Below are positions 52,551 through 59,810 of a DNA stretch of 64,000 nucleotides, piece by piece. The stretch's first letter is position 1; every line of letters begins with the position of its first letter. Made by a program: the position numbers and the translations under genes. The DNA is from Prosthecobacter dejongeii (GTDB lineage: Bacteria > Verrucomicrobiota > Verrucomicrobiia > Verrucomicrobiales > Verrucomicrobiaceae), in assembly GCF_014203045.1 (NCBI RefSeq), contig NZ_JACHIF010000001.1:868001-932000 (forward strand), given 5' to 3'. The notes under the pieces were generated by a model. That model saw only the letters and a program-made list of their open reading frames with translations. It was not told where the DNA came from and searched no databases.

Positions 52551-53291
52551 ATGATCTCCAGTCTTCAAACCGAGTTTTTTTCTCTCATGTTGGATCCACA
52601 GATTCTGCGGACCATGTTGGATCATCTCCCTGGGGTCTTCTTTTTCGTCAAAGACGCCGAAGGCCGTCTCATCGCCGCGAATGCCGCCAAGTTGGAACGT
52701 CTGGGCTTAAAGCATGAGAAAGAGCTCATCGGAGCGACAGACGATGCCTTCTTCCCACCAGATGTGGCACTGGCTTTCCGCCAAGATGACCAAGAAATCA
52801 TCCTCACAGGTAAGCCTGTGGTGAACCGGCTGGAGTTATGGCTGGATGAGCAGCGAGCACTGAATTGGTTCATGACTACCAAGCTGCCCATCACGGGTAA
52901 AGATGGGACCATCATTGGCATCATGGGGCTGAGCCGCCGCTGTGAAGAAAAGGGTGCACAACACGCTGTCCGCGAGGTGGCGGCAGCGGTGGCCTACATC
53001 CAAACACACCTTTCCGAAAGCCTAACAGCCTCCGATCTGGCCAAAGCGGTGAATCTTTCTGAACGACAGCTCCACCGAAAACTGCGCGAGACGCTGGGCA
53101 GCACTCCTCATGAGCTTATTCTACGACTGCGGATCCAAGCCGCTGCGGAGGCCTTGACTCAGACGGGGAGCTCCATCGCCGAGATCGCCTTGGATCATGG
53201 GTTTTGCGATCAAAGCGCCTTCACCCAGCACTTTCGCAAACGCACAGGCATGACACCTCGACAATTTCGTCAACGCCATACGATGGCCTGA
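52551..53291 (+). CDS. PAS-domain AraC-type transcriptional regulator
   Basis: 246 residues. An N-terminal PAS sensor (MLDHLPGVFFFVKDAEGRLIAANAAKLERLG, TKLPITGKDGTIIGIMGLSRR) is joined to AraC helix-turn-helix units (SDLAKAVNLSERQLHRKLRETLG and EIALDHGFCDQSAFTQHFRKRTGMTPRQFR). Such fusions link a signal-sensing PAS to a sugar-operon regulator. The divergent promoter with the FAD oxidoreductase (70-base gap) makes it the likely regulator of the 46369-52480 cluster. Confidence 0.88.
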   Translation: MISSLQTEFFSLMLDPQILRTMLDHLPGVFFFVKDAEGRLIAANAAKLERLGLKHEKELIGATDDAFFPPDVALAFRQDDQEIILTGKPVVNRLELWLDEQRALNWFMTTKLPITGKDGTIIGIMGLSRRCEEKGAQHAVREVAAAVAYIQTHLSESLTASDLAKAVNLSERQLHRKLRETLGSTPHELILRLRIQAAAEALTQTGSSIAEIALDHGFCDQSAFTQHFRKRTGMTPRQFRQRHTMA

Positions 53292-53298
53292 CTCCTAA

Positions 53299-53331
53299 CA
53301 AAAAGTGCGGATGGAGAAGCTCCACCCGCAC
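53299..53331 (-). terminator. Rho-independent terminator
   Basis: GTGCGGATGGAG (53305-53316) and CTCCACCCGCAC (53320-53331) pair with one wobble around a three-base loop. On the minus strand the hairpin is followed by TTTTTG, so it ends transcription of the small lipoprotein gene at 53355; it may also separate it from the regulator. Confidence 0.8.
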
Positions 53332-53354
53332 AGAAGGGTTTTAAAAGATCCATG

Positions 53355-53531
53355 TTACAAGCCCAGGGAAGCGCCGACATTGGCTTTCACTCCAGTCTTG
53401 CTTTGGTGGTGGGAGTGCTTGGCCTTACCATGCTTGACGCTGGCTCCGCCCCCCGCATTGACGTTGGTCGTGCAACTAGGGAAGGCGAAGGCCAGCATAG
53501 CGGAGAGGGTCAGATAGACGATGGATTTCAT
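53355..53531 (-). CDS. Small lipoprotein, 58 residues
   Basis: The ORF starts at ATG 53531 with a signal peptide and lipobox (MKSIVYLTLSAMLAFAFPSC), then TTNVNAGGGASVKHGKAKHS and a His/Lys-rich tail ending VGASLGL. It is followed immediately by a terminator. The lipobox makes a lipoprotein likely; the mature part is short and low in complexity, possibly a cell-envelope or metal-binding peptide. No family is recognised. Confidence 0.75.
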   Translation of the reverse strand: MKSIVYLTLSAMLAFAFPSCTTNVNAGGGASVKHGKAKHSHHQSKTGVKANVGASLGL

Positions 53532-53573
53532 GGGAGTGAAGAAGGTTAGGTTGATGCAAAAGAGAGAGGGTTT

Positions 53574-53909
53574 TTAGCGGAACAGGGTCACATCGCCGCG
53601 AACTCGGGTGCTCACGCTGGTGGAGCGATAAGGGACACTACGACGGCGGTCATAATCCCGGCGGCCATCATAGTCGCGATAGCTGGAACGATAACGAGAA
53701 GGGCCGCGGTAGGCTACCGTGCGGCCGTCATAATAGCGGCTGCTGCCATAGTATGGGCCGTGGTGATGGCGTGGAGCGGTGCGATAACCATACCCAGCGA
53801 CATAACCAGGACGTGCAGCAACGTAGCCAGTCTCTTCGACATAGGTGGTGCAGCTGGACAGTCCGAGGGCGGCCACAGCTAGGCAGAGGATTTGCAGAGT
53901 GCGTTTCAT
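53574..53909 (-). CDS. Arg/Tyr-rich lipoprotein
   Basis: 111 residues. Signal peptide with lipobox LSSC (MKRTLQILCLAVAALGLSSC), followed by TTYVEETGYVAARPGYVAG and a strongly Arg/Tyr/Ser-rich region (SRYYDGRTVAYRGPSRYRSS, YRDYDGRRDYDRRRS). Such sequences are typical of surface or envelope proteins of low complexity, probably disordered and cationic. It is the second of two lipoprotein genes in a row; the genes are in the same orientation with a 42-base gap. Upstream (53910-54127) there is a weak inverted repeat GATGTTC/GAACATC at 53991-54021 and no clear gene. Confidence 0.7.
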   Translation of the reverse strand: MKRTLQILCLAVAALGLSSCTTYVEETGYVAARPGYVAGYGYRTAPRHHHGPYYGSSRYYDGRTVAYRGPSRYRSSYRDYDGRRDYDRRRSVPYRSTSVSTRVRGDVTLFR

Positions 53910-54127
53910 AAGGGTGGAATGGTTAAGTTGAGAAATGGGCCATCCGAGTGGACGGCGACTACTTTCCCTTTAGCTAGACTCATGCCCCGTGATGTTCGGC
54001 ACACCCAAAGCGCTGAACATCAACGCTTTAGCATCCTTAGCCATTCATATCGGCGGCGACTTTCCCATGCCGATTGCAGCGATGAAAAAGGCCAGAGGCT
54101 GCCTTTTGCACGATATTACATCGAGCC

Positions 54128-55399
54128 TCAATCTTCAGCGGCCCAGGCGGCCAAAATGCCGGAGGCTTTATGCAGCGTCTCTTCCCATTCCTTTTCAGGG
54201 ATGCTGTCTGCGACGATGCCAGATCCCGCATGAAAGGTAATCTCCCCGCCTTTTTGCACGGCCGTACGGATGACGATATTCCACTGGCTTTCGCCATCGA
54301 AACCAAAGTAACCCACCGCCCCCGTGTAGGGGCCACGGGGGTAGGGCTCCAGCTCTGCAATGATCTCGGAAGCGCGTTTTTTCGGCGCACCGGTGATGCT
54401 CCCTCCAGGGAAACAGGCCCGAAAAGCCGCCGCATGACTGATGCCAGACCGCAGCGTGCCCGTGACGGTGGAGACGAGGTGATACACCTGGGCGAAACTT
54501 TCCACCCGCCAAAGATCTGGCACCTTCACGCTGCCAAACTCACACACCTGGCCGAGGTCATTGCGCTCCAGATCCGTAATCATGAGGAGCTCCGCTCGCT
54601 CCTTGTCGCTGGCTAACAACTCACGGGCAGAGGCGTCGTCACGGGCAGGATCTGTGGGAAAGCGTGGGCGGGTGCCTTTGATGGGATGCGTCGCGATAGT
54701 GCGGCCAGAAAGTTTGAGAAACAGTTCAGGCGAGGCGGAAAGAAGGGTGGTCTCTCCCAAATTCATACAGGCCGCATGGGGCGCTGGGGAAACCCGGCGC
54801 AGACGTTCGTAAAAAGGAAAAAACGGGGTGCCCACGGGCCATTCAGCACGCCAGGGCTGGGAAATATTCACCTGATAGATGTCCCCAGCGATGATGTACT
54901 CCTGCGCCCGACGAACCTGGGCCAAAAAATTTTCACGAGAGACCAAGGGCGCAAAGGGCTGCCGCGGCAATGTGAGGGCGGGAGATTCTTGGGGATGAGA
55001 GGGGATCGAACTTAATTTCTGAGTAAAATCACCACATTCGAACCATTCTCCCTGCGCGTGGTCATACAGCAGCGCATGTGGATAAAGGCCCAACACAAAT
55101 TGCCCATCATACCCCACCCAACCGAACAAACCGCCGCTGTGAGCAGCTGCGGTTCCTTCATCCAGGGCTTCTTCCACCGCAGTCCAGTCCTGGGCGAGAG
55201 TCCCCTCAAGCAGGCGATCTGGCCAAGCCGTGAGCAGAGAGACCGCACTCGGACCCGCCACGGCGCTATCCAGCCAAATAAAGCCGGGTTCTGGGGCCAA
55301 AAGACGCCCGATTTCCGCTGGGCTGCCCAAGGGAATGGTCACATGTGTCCACAATCTTCCTTTTTCGGGTGGAGAATCGGTGGAAAAGGGCTGGAGCAT
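54128..55399 (-). CDS. pabB: Aminodeoxychorismate synthase component I
   Basis: The ATG at 55399 (MLQPFSTDSPPEKG) gives 423 residues; an earlier reading to 55459 overlaps the divergent gene. Chorismate-binding enzyme motifs: IKGTRPRFPTDPARDDASARELLASDKERAELLMITDL, FRACFPGGSITGAPKKRA, and the end GSGIVADSIPEKEWEETLHKASG. The gene makes the PABA precursor for folate. Anthranilate synthase TrpE is the alternative, but the catalytic sequence PIKGT, not PIAGT, fits PabB. No pabA or pabC is next to it. Confidence 0.9.
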   Translation of the reverse strand: MLQPFSTDSPPEKGRLWTHVTIPLGSPAEIGRLLAPEPGFIWLDSAVAGPSAVSLLTAWPDRLLEGTLAQDWTAVEEALDEGTAAAHSGGLFGWVGYDGQFVLGLYPHALLYDHAQGEWFECGDFTQKLSSIPSHPQESPALTLPRQPFAPLVSRENFLAQVRRAQEYIIAGDIYQVNISQPWRAEWPVGTPFFPFYERLRRVSPAPHAACMNLGETTLLSASPELFLKLSGRTIATHPIKGTRPRFPTDPARDDASARELLASDKERAELLMITDLERNDLGQVCEFGSVKVPDLWRVESFAQVYHLVSTVTGTLRSGISHAAAFRACFPGGSITGAPKKRASEIIAELEPYPRGPYTGAVGYFGFDGESQWNIVIRTAVQKGGEITFHAGSGIVADSIPEKEWEETLHKASGILAAWAAED

Positions 55400-55450
55400 T
55401 GACACTTGAGAGCGCGGAACGTACCATACGAATTTCCTGCGGCAATCGGC

Positions 55451-56722
55451 ATGGCTCAAGCCCCTTCCATTCTCAACGCTGACCGGGGCCGTGCCAGTGC
55501 GACGGCCCTCGGAGTTCTCTGCCTACTCGCGAGTGTGCAGGTCGTTTTAGTCACCAAAGTCGTCTGGGACGCCTCACGAAGGCCTGAAATTACGGCCAAA
55601 CCGGGCTCTTCTCCTGGGGTGAATCCTTCTGAAACGCCGCTGACCCCGGTGCGGCCCACCATCAGCTTCAGCCCCCCGGCCGTTGGGCAGATCGTCCCCG
55701 CCCTCCCACCTGTGGCGGCCCCGGCACCTGCGGCACCTAGTTTTTCACCGCCGGCGATTGGCTCCTTTGCCCCGCCGACAGGCACTCCTCCGGCAGTGAG
55801 ACCCGCCACGCAGCCGACCACCCCGCCAGCACCTGCAGTAGCCCCAGCGTCCCAAGCCCCAGCACCAGTGGCCGCCACGGCTAAACTGCCGACTCCTACG
55901 CCTGCACCCGCTGCTAAAATGCCCTCGGCAGATCCCGCAGCGAACATGTCCTTGGAAGAAATGATCGACTTGGCCAAACAAGTGCGTGGGCTAGGTGACA
56001 TGCAAGGTGCCCTCGAAGTCCTCCGACGCGCGGATCTCCAATATCCGGCGAGCCCGGAGGTGATGTCGGAGACGGCTCAATGTTATGAAACCATGGGGCT
56101 GGGAGACAAAGCCGCAGCTCTATGGAGACAACTGGAAAGCATGGATCCCGCACGTGCAGCGGGCTTTCGCGACCTGGCGAAACGCCGCCTCAGCACACCT
56201 GCAGCCGCTGCTACCTCCCCAGCCAGCACAGCTTTTTCGGCCCTGACGGGCGGTGAGGGTGGGAAAATGCTTTCCCTGGGAGCCTGCCTAACCGCCCGTG
56301 ATCCTGCCTCCACCAATGGTGAAAAGGTGGTGCTACGCATCCCCATCTTACGTCAGGGCAATGGCAATGTGGACCCCAGCCAGGTGGACATTGACGTGTA
56401 CTTTTTTGACCGTGTGAATGGCGAAAAAATCGCCCAAACCATCGCCGATGAACCTGTCTCTGCCTGGGCCGCTGCGCCTGTGGACTGGAGCGGCATCGGT
56501 GAAGAACCTCTTGATGTAACCTATTTCCTGCCGGCACTCACTCCGGGAGAAATTGCCGCCCACGGCCGCCGTTCTTACCACGGCTACGTCGTCCGGCTCT
56601 ACTACCAGCACAAACTCCAGGACGTGGCCGCAGAACCGCGCGACCTCCTGGACTTTGGTTCACGCACGCCCCAGACCGTCCCCGGTGGTGTGAACCCGCT
56701 GCTCCCGCCGTTGACGAACTGA
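55451..56722 (+). CDS. Anchored protein with Pro/Ala linker and TPR-like region
   Basis: From ATG 55451 (MAQAPSILNADRG) 423 residues; an in-frame start at 55406 overlaps the pabB start region. One N-terminal helix (TALGVLCLLASVQVVLVTKVVW), then about 110 residues rich in Pro/Ala/Thr, then SLEEMIDLAKQVRGLGDMQGALEVLRRADLQYPASPEVMSETAQCYETMGLGDKAAALWRQLESMDP (written here as a helical repeat resembling TPRs; not sequence-identical), then a beta domain with YFFDRVNGEKIAQTIADEP. It precedes the fusion gene by 20 bases, so the two are likely cotranscribed. Function unknown. Confidence 0.65.
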   Translation: MAQAPSILNADRGRASATALGVLCLLASVQVVLVTKVVWDASRRPEITAKPGSSPGVNPSETPLTPVRPTISFSPPAVGQIVPALPPVAAPAPAAPSFSPPAIGSFAPPTGTPPAVRPATQPTTPPAPAVAPASQAPAPVAATAKLPTPTPAPAAKMPSADPAANMSLEEMIDLAKQVRGLGDMQGALEVLRRADLQYPASPEVMSETAQCYETMGLGDKAAALWRQLESMDPARAAGFRDLAKRRLSTPAAAATSPASTAFSALTGGEGGKMLSLGACLTARDPASTNGEKVVLRIPILRQGNGNVDPSQVDIDVYFFDRVNGEKIAQTIADEPVSAWAAAPVDWSGIGEEPLDVTYFLPALTPGEIAAHGRRSYHGYVVRLYYQHKLQDVAAEPRDLLDFGSRTPQTVPGGVNPLLPPLTN

Positions 56723-56742
56723 CGGCCCTGCCCCCCGATACG

Positions 56743-58704
56743 ATGACGATCCTTTTTCTCGATGCCAATGCCGACACTCGCGGCCCCCGAACTGAAGCCC
56801 TCCGACAACCACCTGGCTGGACCGTCCACAGCGTGGCCACCGTCACCGAAGGGCGCTCCTGGCTCGGCCGAGCGGCTGAGTTAGACCTGCTGATTACCGA
56901 AGCCATTCCTGCTGCCAGTGGCGACACGGGTTTTAATCTGCGTGACAGCGCGCTGACTCGGTTTCCCAAAGCCAAGGTGCTCTTCACCACGCGCTATGAC
57001 CTGACCGGATTTGAATCCCAGATCGCCGGCTGGCCCGTGCTGCTGGATGCGCCTTACAGCGCGGAAAAGCTTTTGCTGAAAGCGCAGGCAGCACTCACGG
57101 CCCCAACACCTCCGTGCTGTGTGGAATTGCCCCCCTTCCTGGCCCCTGGCACCATGCTTGGCAATTACCAAGTGCAGGACCGCCTGACACAGGAAACAGA
57201 ATCTGAAACCTACCGCGCCATCCAGGTCACGGTCCAGCGGCCCGTGGCCCTGGTGCTACTGCGGCCTGACTTACTGAGCCAACCCGATGCGATTCAGGGA
57301 TTCAAAGAACGCGAACGGCTGAAAGCCTCCATCTCGCATCCTCGAATCGCGCCGCTTTATGAAGCCGGTGCCGTCAATGGACTGATTTTTTATACCCGTG
57401 AACTGCCGCGAGGCCGCAACCTTGAGGAAATGGAAGCCGCTGGGGAGCATCTCTCTGAGCGGAAAATCGCCGAGCTGCTCTTTGGCGTCGCCGAGGCCAT
57501 GCAGTATGCCGTGGAGCGTGGCAACCACCATCGCCGCCTGTATGCGCGGGATATTTACCTGGATGCCGAGAACCAAGCCAGCATCGTGAACATCTTCCGC
57601 CCAGCAGGCAGCCGGCCACGTGTGGCCGTGGAAGAAGTGGCGGCACTTTTAGACCTCGTGCAGCCGCTCGCCAGTGAAGGCAAAGCCCGCGGGCTGCTCG
57701 CGACCTTGGCAGACGCCGGGCATGACTGGAATGGTTTGTTGGAAGCTTTGGACGACGTTCGCGATGCCATGCGGGAACGCAGCATCATGCGCCGGATCGA
57801 GGCCGAAGAGGGTGCCTCTGCTAGCAAGCGCCCTACCCCCTGGTGGGCCTGGGCTCTGGCAGCAGCGGCCCTAGCAGCCGTTTTTGGTCTGGGCAATCTG
57901 GTGGGCACCGCTACGCCCACCACGACACCTTTGCTCAAGGAGGAAATGGTGACTATTCCTGCCGGAAATTTTATTTATCAGAAGAAGGAATCCCGCAACC
58001 TCCCGGCTTACCAGATCAGCAAACACGAAGTCACCATCGGCCAATACGGTGAATTTGTGAAGGCGCTGGAAGACTCTCCCACGACCACCTTTGACCACCC
58101 CGACCAGCCGAAGACCAAGACTGGCCACACGCCTGCCAAATGGGCGGAAACCTATGCAGCCGCCAAAGCTGGGGCCACCTTCAATGGTCAACCCCTGAGC
58201 CTGAACACCCCTGTAACGCAGGTGGACTGGTGGGATGCGTACGCTTATGCCAAATGGAAAGGCCAGCGCCTGCCCACCGAAGAAGAATGGGAAAAAGCCG
58301 CGCGCGGTGAAAAGGGCCTGCTGTTTCCCTGGGGCAATAAAGCGGACAAAACCCTAGCCAATCTGGGAGATGACTACGACGCCAATGGTAAAGGCGGTGG
58401 TAAGGACGGCTACAATCTCTGGGCACCGGCTGACCGCAAATCTGGCGATGTTAGTCCCTATGGCATCTGCGACTTAGCAGGTAATGTCTCCGAATGGACC
58501 GCCAGTGAACGCACGGGCGAACTCTGGCCCGCCCACCCGGATTACCCAGACCTGCGTGTACCTGTGGTACGCGGTGGGCACTTCGCGCTCAAAGGCAGCA
58601 ACGATCTTTTAACCACCCGCTTTTTTGCTGAATCAGCTTCAGAGTCCACCCTGGCCCGTGGCTTCCGCACGGCCAGCGATCTCACCCCTGCCCCGAAAAA
58701 GTGA
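56743..58704 (+). CDS. Pseudo-receiver, pseudokinase, membrane anchor and formylglycine-enzyme-like domain fusion
   Basis: 653 residues. Residues 1-120 look like a response-regulator receiver (MTILFLDANAD) but the phospho-Asp position reads E (LLITEAIP) and the later Lys is Ala (LLDAPYS). Residues about 130-330 look like a Ser/Thr kinase (MLGNYQVQDRLTQETESETY), but the VAIK Lys (VALVLLRP), the HRD Asp region (HHRRLYARDIYLD) and DFG (IVNIFRP) are degenerate. A TM helix (WWAWALAAAALAAVFGLGNL) is followed by a sulfatase-modifying-factor-like (FGE/SUMF1) domain: EEMVTIPAGNF, ISKHEVTIGQYGEF, RLPTEEEWEKAARGE, LAGNVSEWTAS, VVRGGHF. The whole is a signalling scaffold of unknown role. Confidence 0.78.
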   Translation: MTILFLDANADTRGPRTEALRQPPGWTVHSVATVTEGRSWLGRAAELDLLITEAIPAASGDTGFNLRDSALTRFPKAKVLFTTRYDLTGFESQIAGWPVLLDAPYSAEKLLLKAQAALTAPTPPCCVELPPFLAPGTMLGNYQVQDRLTQETESETYRAIQVTVQRPVALVLLRPDLLSQPDAIQGFKERERLKASISHPRIAPLYEAGAVNGLIFYTRELPRGRNLEEMEAAGEHLSERKIAELLFGVAEAMQYAVERGNHHRRLYARDIYLDAENQASIVNIFRPAGSRPRVAVEEVAALLDLVQPLASEGKARGLLATLADAGHDWNGLLEALDDVRDAMRERSIMRRIEAEEGASASKRPTPWWAWALAAAALAAVFGLGNLVGTATPTTTPLLKEEMVTIPAGNFIYQKKESRNLPAYQISKHEVTIGQYGEFVKALEDSPTTTFDHPDQPKTKTGHTPAKWAETYAAAKAGATFNGQPLSLNTPVTQVDWWDAYAYAKWKGQRLPTEEEWEKAARGEKGLLFPWGNKADKTLANLGDDYDANGKGGGKDGYNLWAPADRKSGDVSPYGICDLAGNVSEWTASERTGELWPAHPDYPDLRVPVVRGGHFALKGSNDLLTTRFFAESASESTLARGFRTASDLTPAPKK

Positions 58705-58779
58705 CCGGGAAGCCGTTCTTTGAGGGCTGGAGCGCATTTTAGAGTTTTCTGTTCCTCCATTTTCCGCTTTCAATCAGTC

Positions 58780-59652
58780 ATGCGCTATCTCACCCCCCTC
58801 TTTTTCTTTTTGCTCGCGCTCACCGCGCAGGCCCAGTTCCAGGTCGGGCTGACCTTACCCCGAACCAATTATATGGTGCTGGAAGCTATCCCTGCCTCCG
58901 TCACAATCACGAATCGCTCTGGTGCCGATGTCGTGCTGGGTGGGCCTGGTCGTGCCGTGTGGATGTCCTTTGAAATGACGGATAGCAGTGGCCGCCCCCT
59001 GGCACCTATTGAAGTCTCTGGGGTAGAGCTGGTGCAGATTCCCGCCGGTGGCACCATCCAGAAAAAAATCACGGTGACGGATGCCTACTCACCCACTGAA
59101 ATCGGCAACTACGGCCTAACAGCACGTGTGGCACACACCCCATCAGGACAATTTTACGCGAGTGCCCGTGTGCGTTTTAACATCACCGATAACAAACCGA
59201 TGTGGGAACAAGCCTTCGGTGTTCCTGAAGGCTACAAAGGCGCTGGCGAAGCCCGCCGTTATGCCGTGATTTTGTTCACGGATATGGATAACACTTCCCT
59301 TTATTTCCGCCTGATTGATGACAAGACGAAGCTGCGCCTCCAGACCTACCGCCTGGGCCCCATCAGTATGGCGCATGATCCACAGATCACCCTGGATCGC
59401 GAAAACAAACTCCATGCGCTCTTCCTGGCTCAGCCACACATCTATGCACACTGCATCGTGGCTCCAGATGGTTCCTTGAAAAAGCGCTCCTACTACCGTG
59501 AGCAAAATGGAGATCGGCCCCAGATGGCGCTGAATGGCAAAGGCGAAGCCGAGATCCATGGCGGCGAATACTTTGACCCCACCAAACCTCCAGTCGCGCC
59601 GAAAAGCCCTGGAGGCCGCAAGGTCTCTGAAAAACCCCCTGGCTTGGAGTGA
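58780..59652 (+). CDS. Secreted beta-rich protein of unknown function
   Basis: The ATG at 58780 (MRYLTPLFFFLLALTAQAQ) gives a signal peptide and 290 residues; an upstream start at 58720 would not. The mature part has strand patterns (NYMVLEAIPASVTITNRSGAD, and VWMSFEMTDSSGRPLAP) like an immunoglobulin-like domain, followed by a region with YAVILFTDMDNTSLYFRLID. It is third in the run with the fusion protein and is probably cotranscribed with it. No known family. Confidence 0.65.
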   Translation: MRYLTPLFFFLLALTAQAQFQVGLTLPRTNYMVLEAIPASVTITNRSGADVVLGGPGRAVWMSFEMTDSSGRPLAPIEVSGVELVQIPAGGTIQKKITVTDAYSPTEIGNYGLTARVAHTPSGQFYASARVRFNITDNKPMWEQAFGVPEGYKGAGEARRYAVILFTDMDNTSLYFRLIDDKTKLRLQTYRLGPISMAHDPQITLDRENKLHALFLAQPHIYAHCIVAPDGSLKKRSYYREQNGDRPQMALNGKGEAEIHGGEYFDPTKPPVAPKSPGGRKVSEKPPGLE

Positions 59653-59693
59653 TCCAGGCTGCAGATCACCTGGGAGGGCTTGCTGAGTGCAGC

Positions 59694-59763
59694 CCGAGCT
59701 CCCGTCTAGGACTCAGCTAACAGAACTTAGCAAGTCTCTGCTCTACCAATGGACTATCCTCGC
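59694..59763 (-). other. tRNA-like relic, possibly from tRNA-Gly
   Basis: On the minus strand the sequence GCGAGGATAGTCCATTGG, then TAGAGCAGAGACTTGC, resembles the 5' half of a bacterial tRNA, including the D-loop word TTGGTAGAGC. However the D-stem has a mismatch, the anticodon stem pairs poorly and no matching 3' acceptor arm exists. It looks like a decayed tRNA fragment or a chance match in the 158-base gap. Confidence 0.3.
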
Positions 59764-59810
59764 AGCCCTGGGAAGATACACGGCTGAGCCGCGTATCTAG
59801 CCCTGATTCC

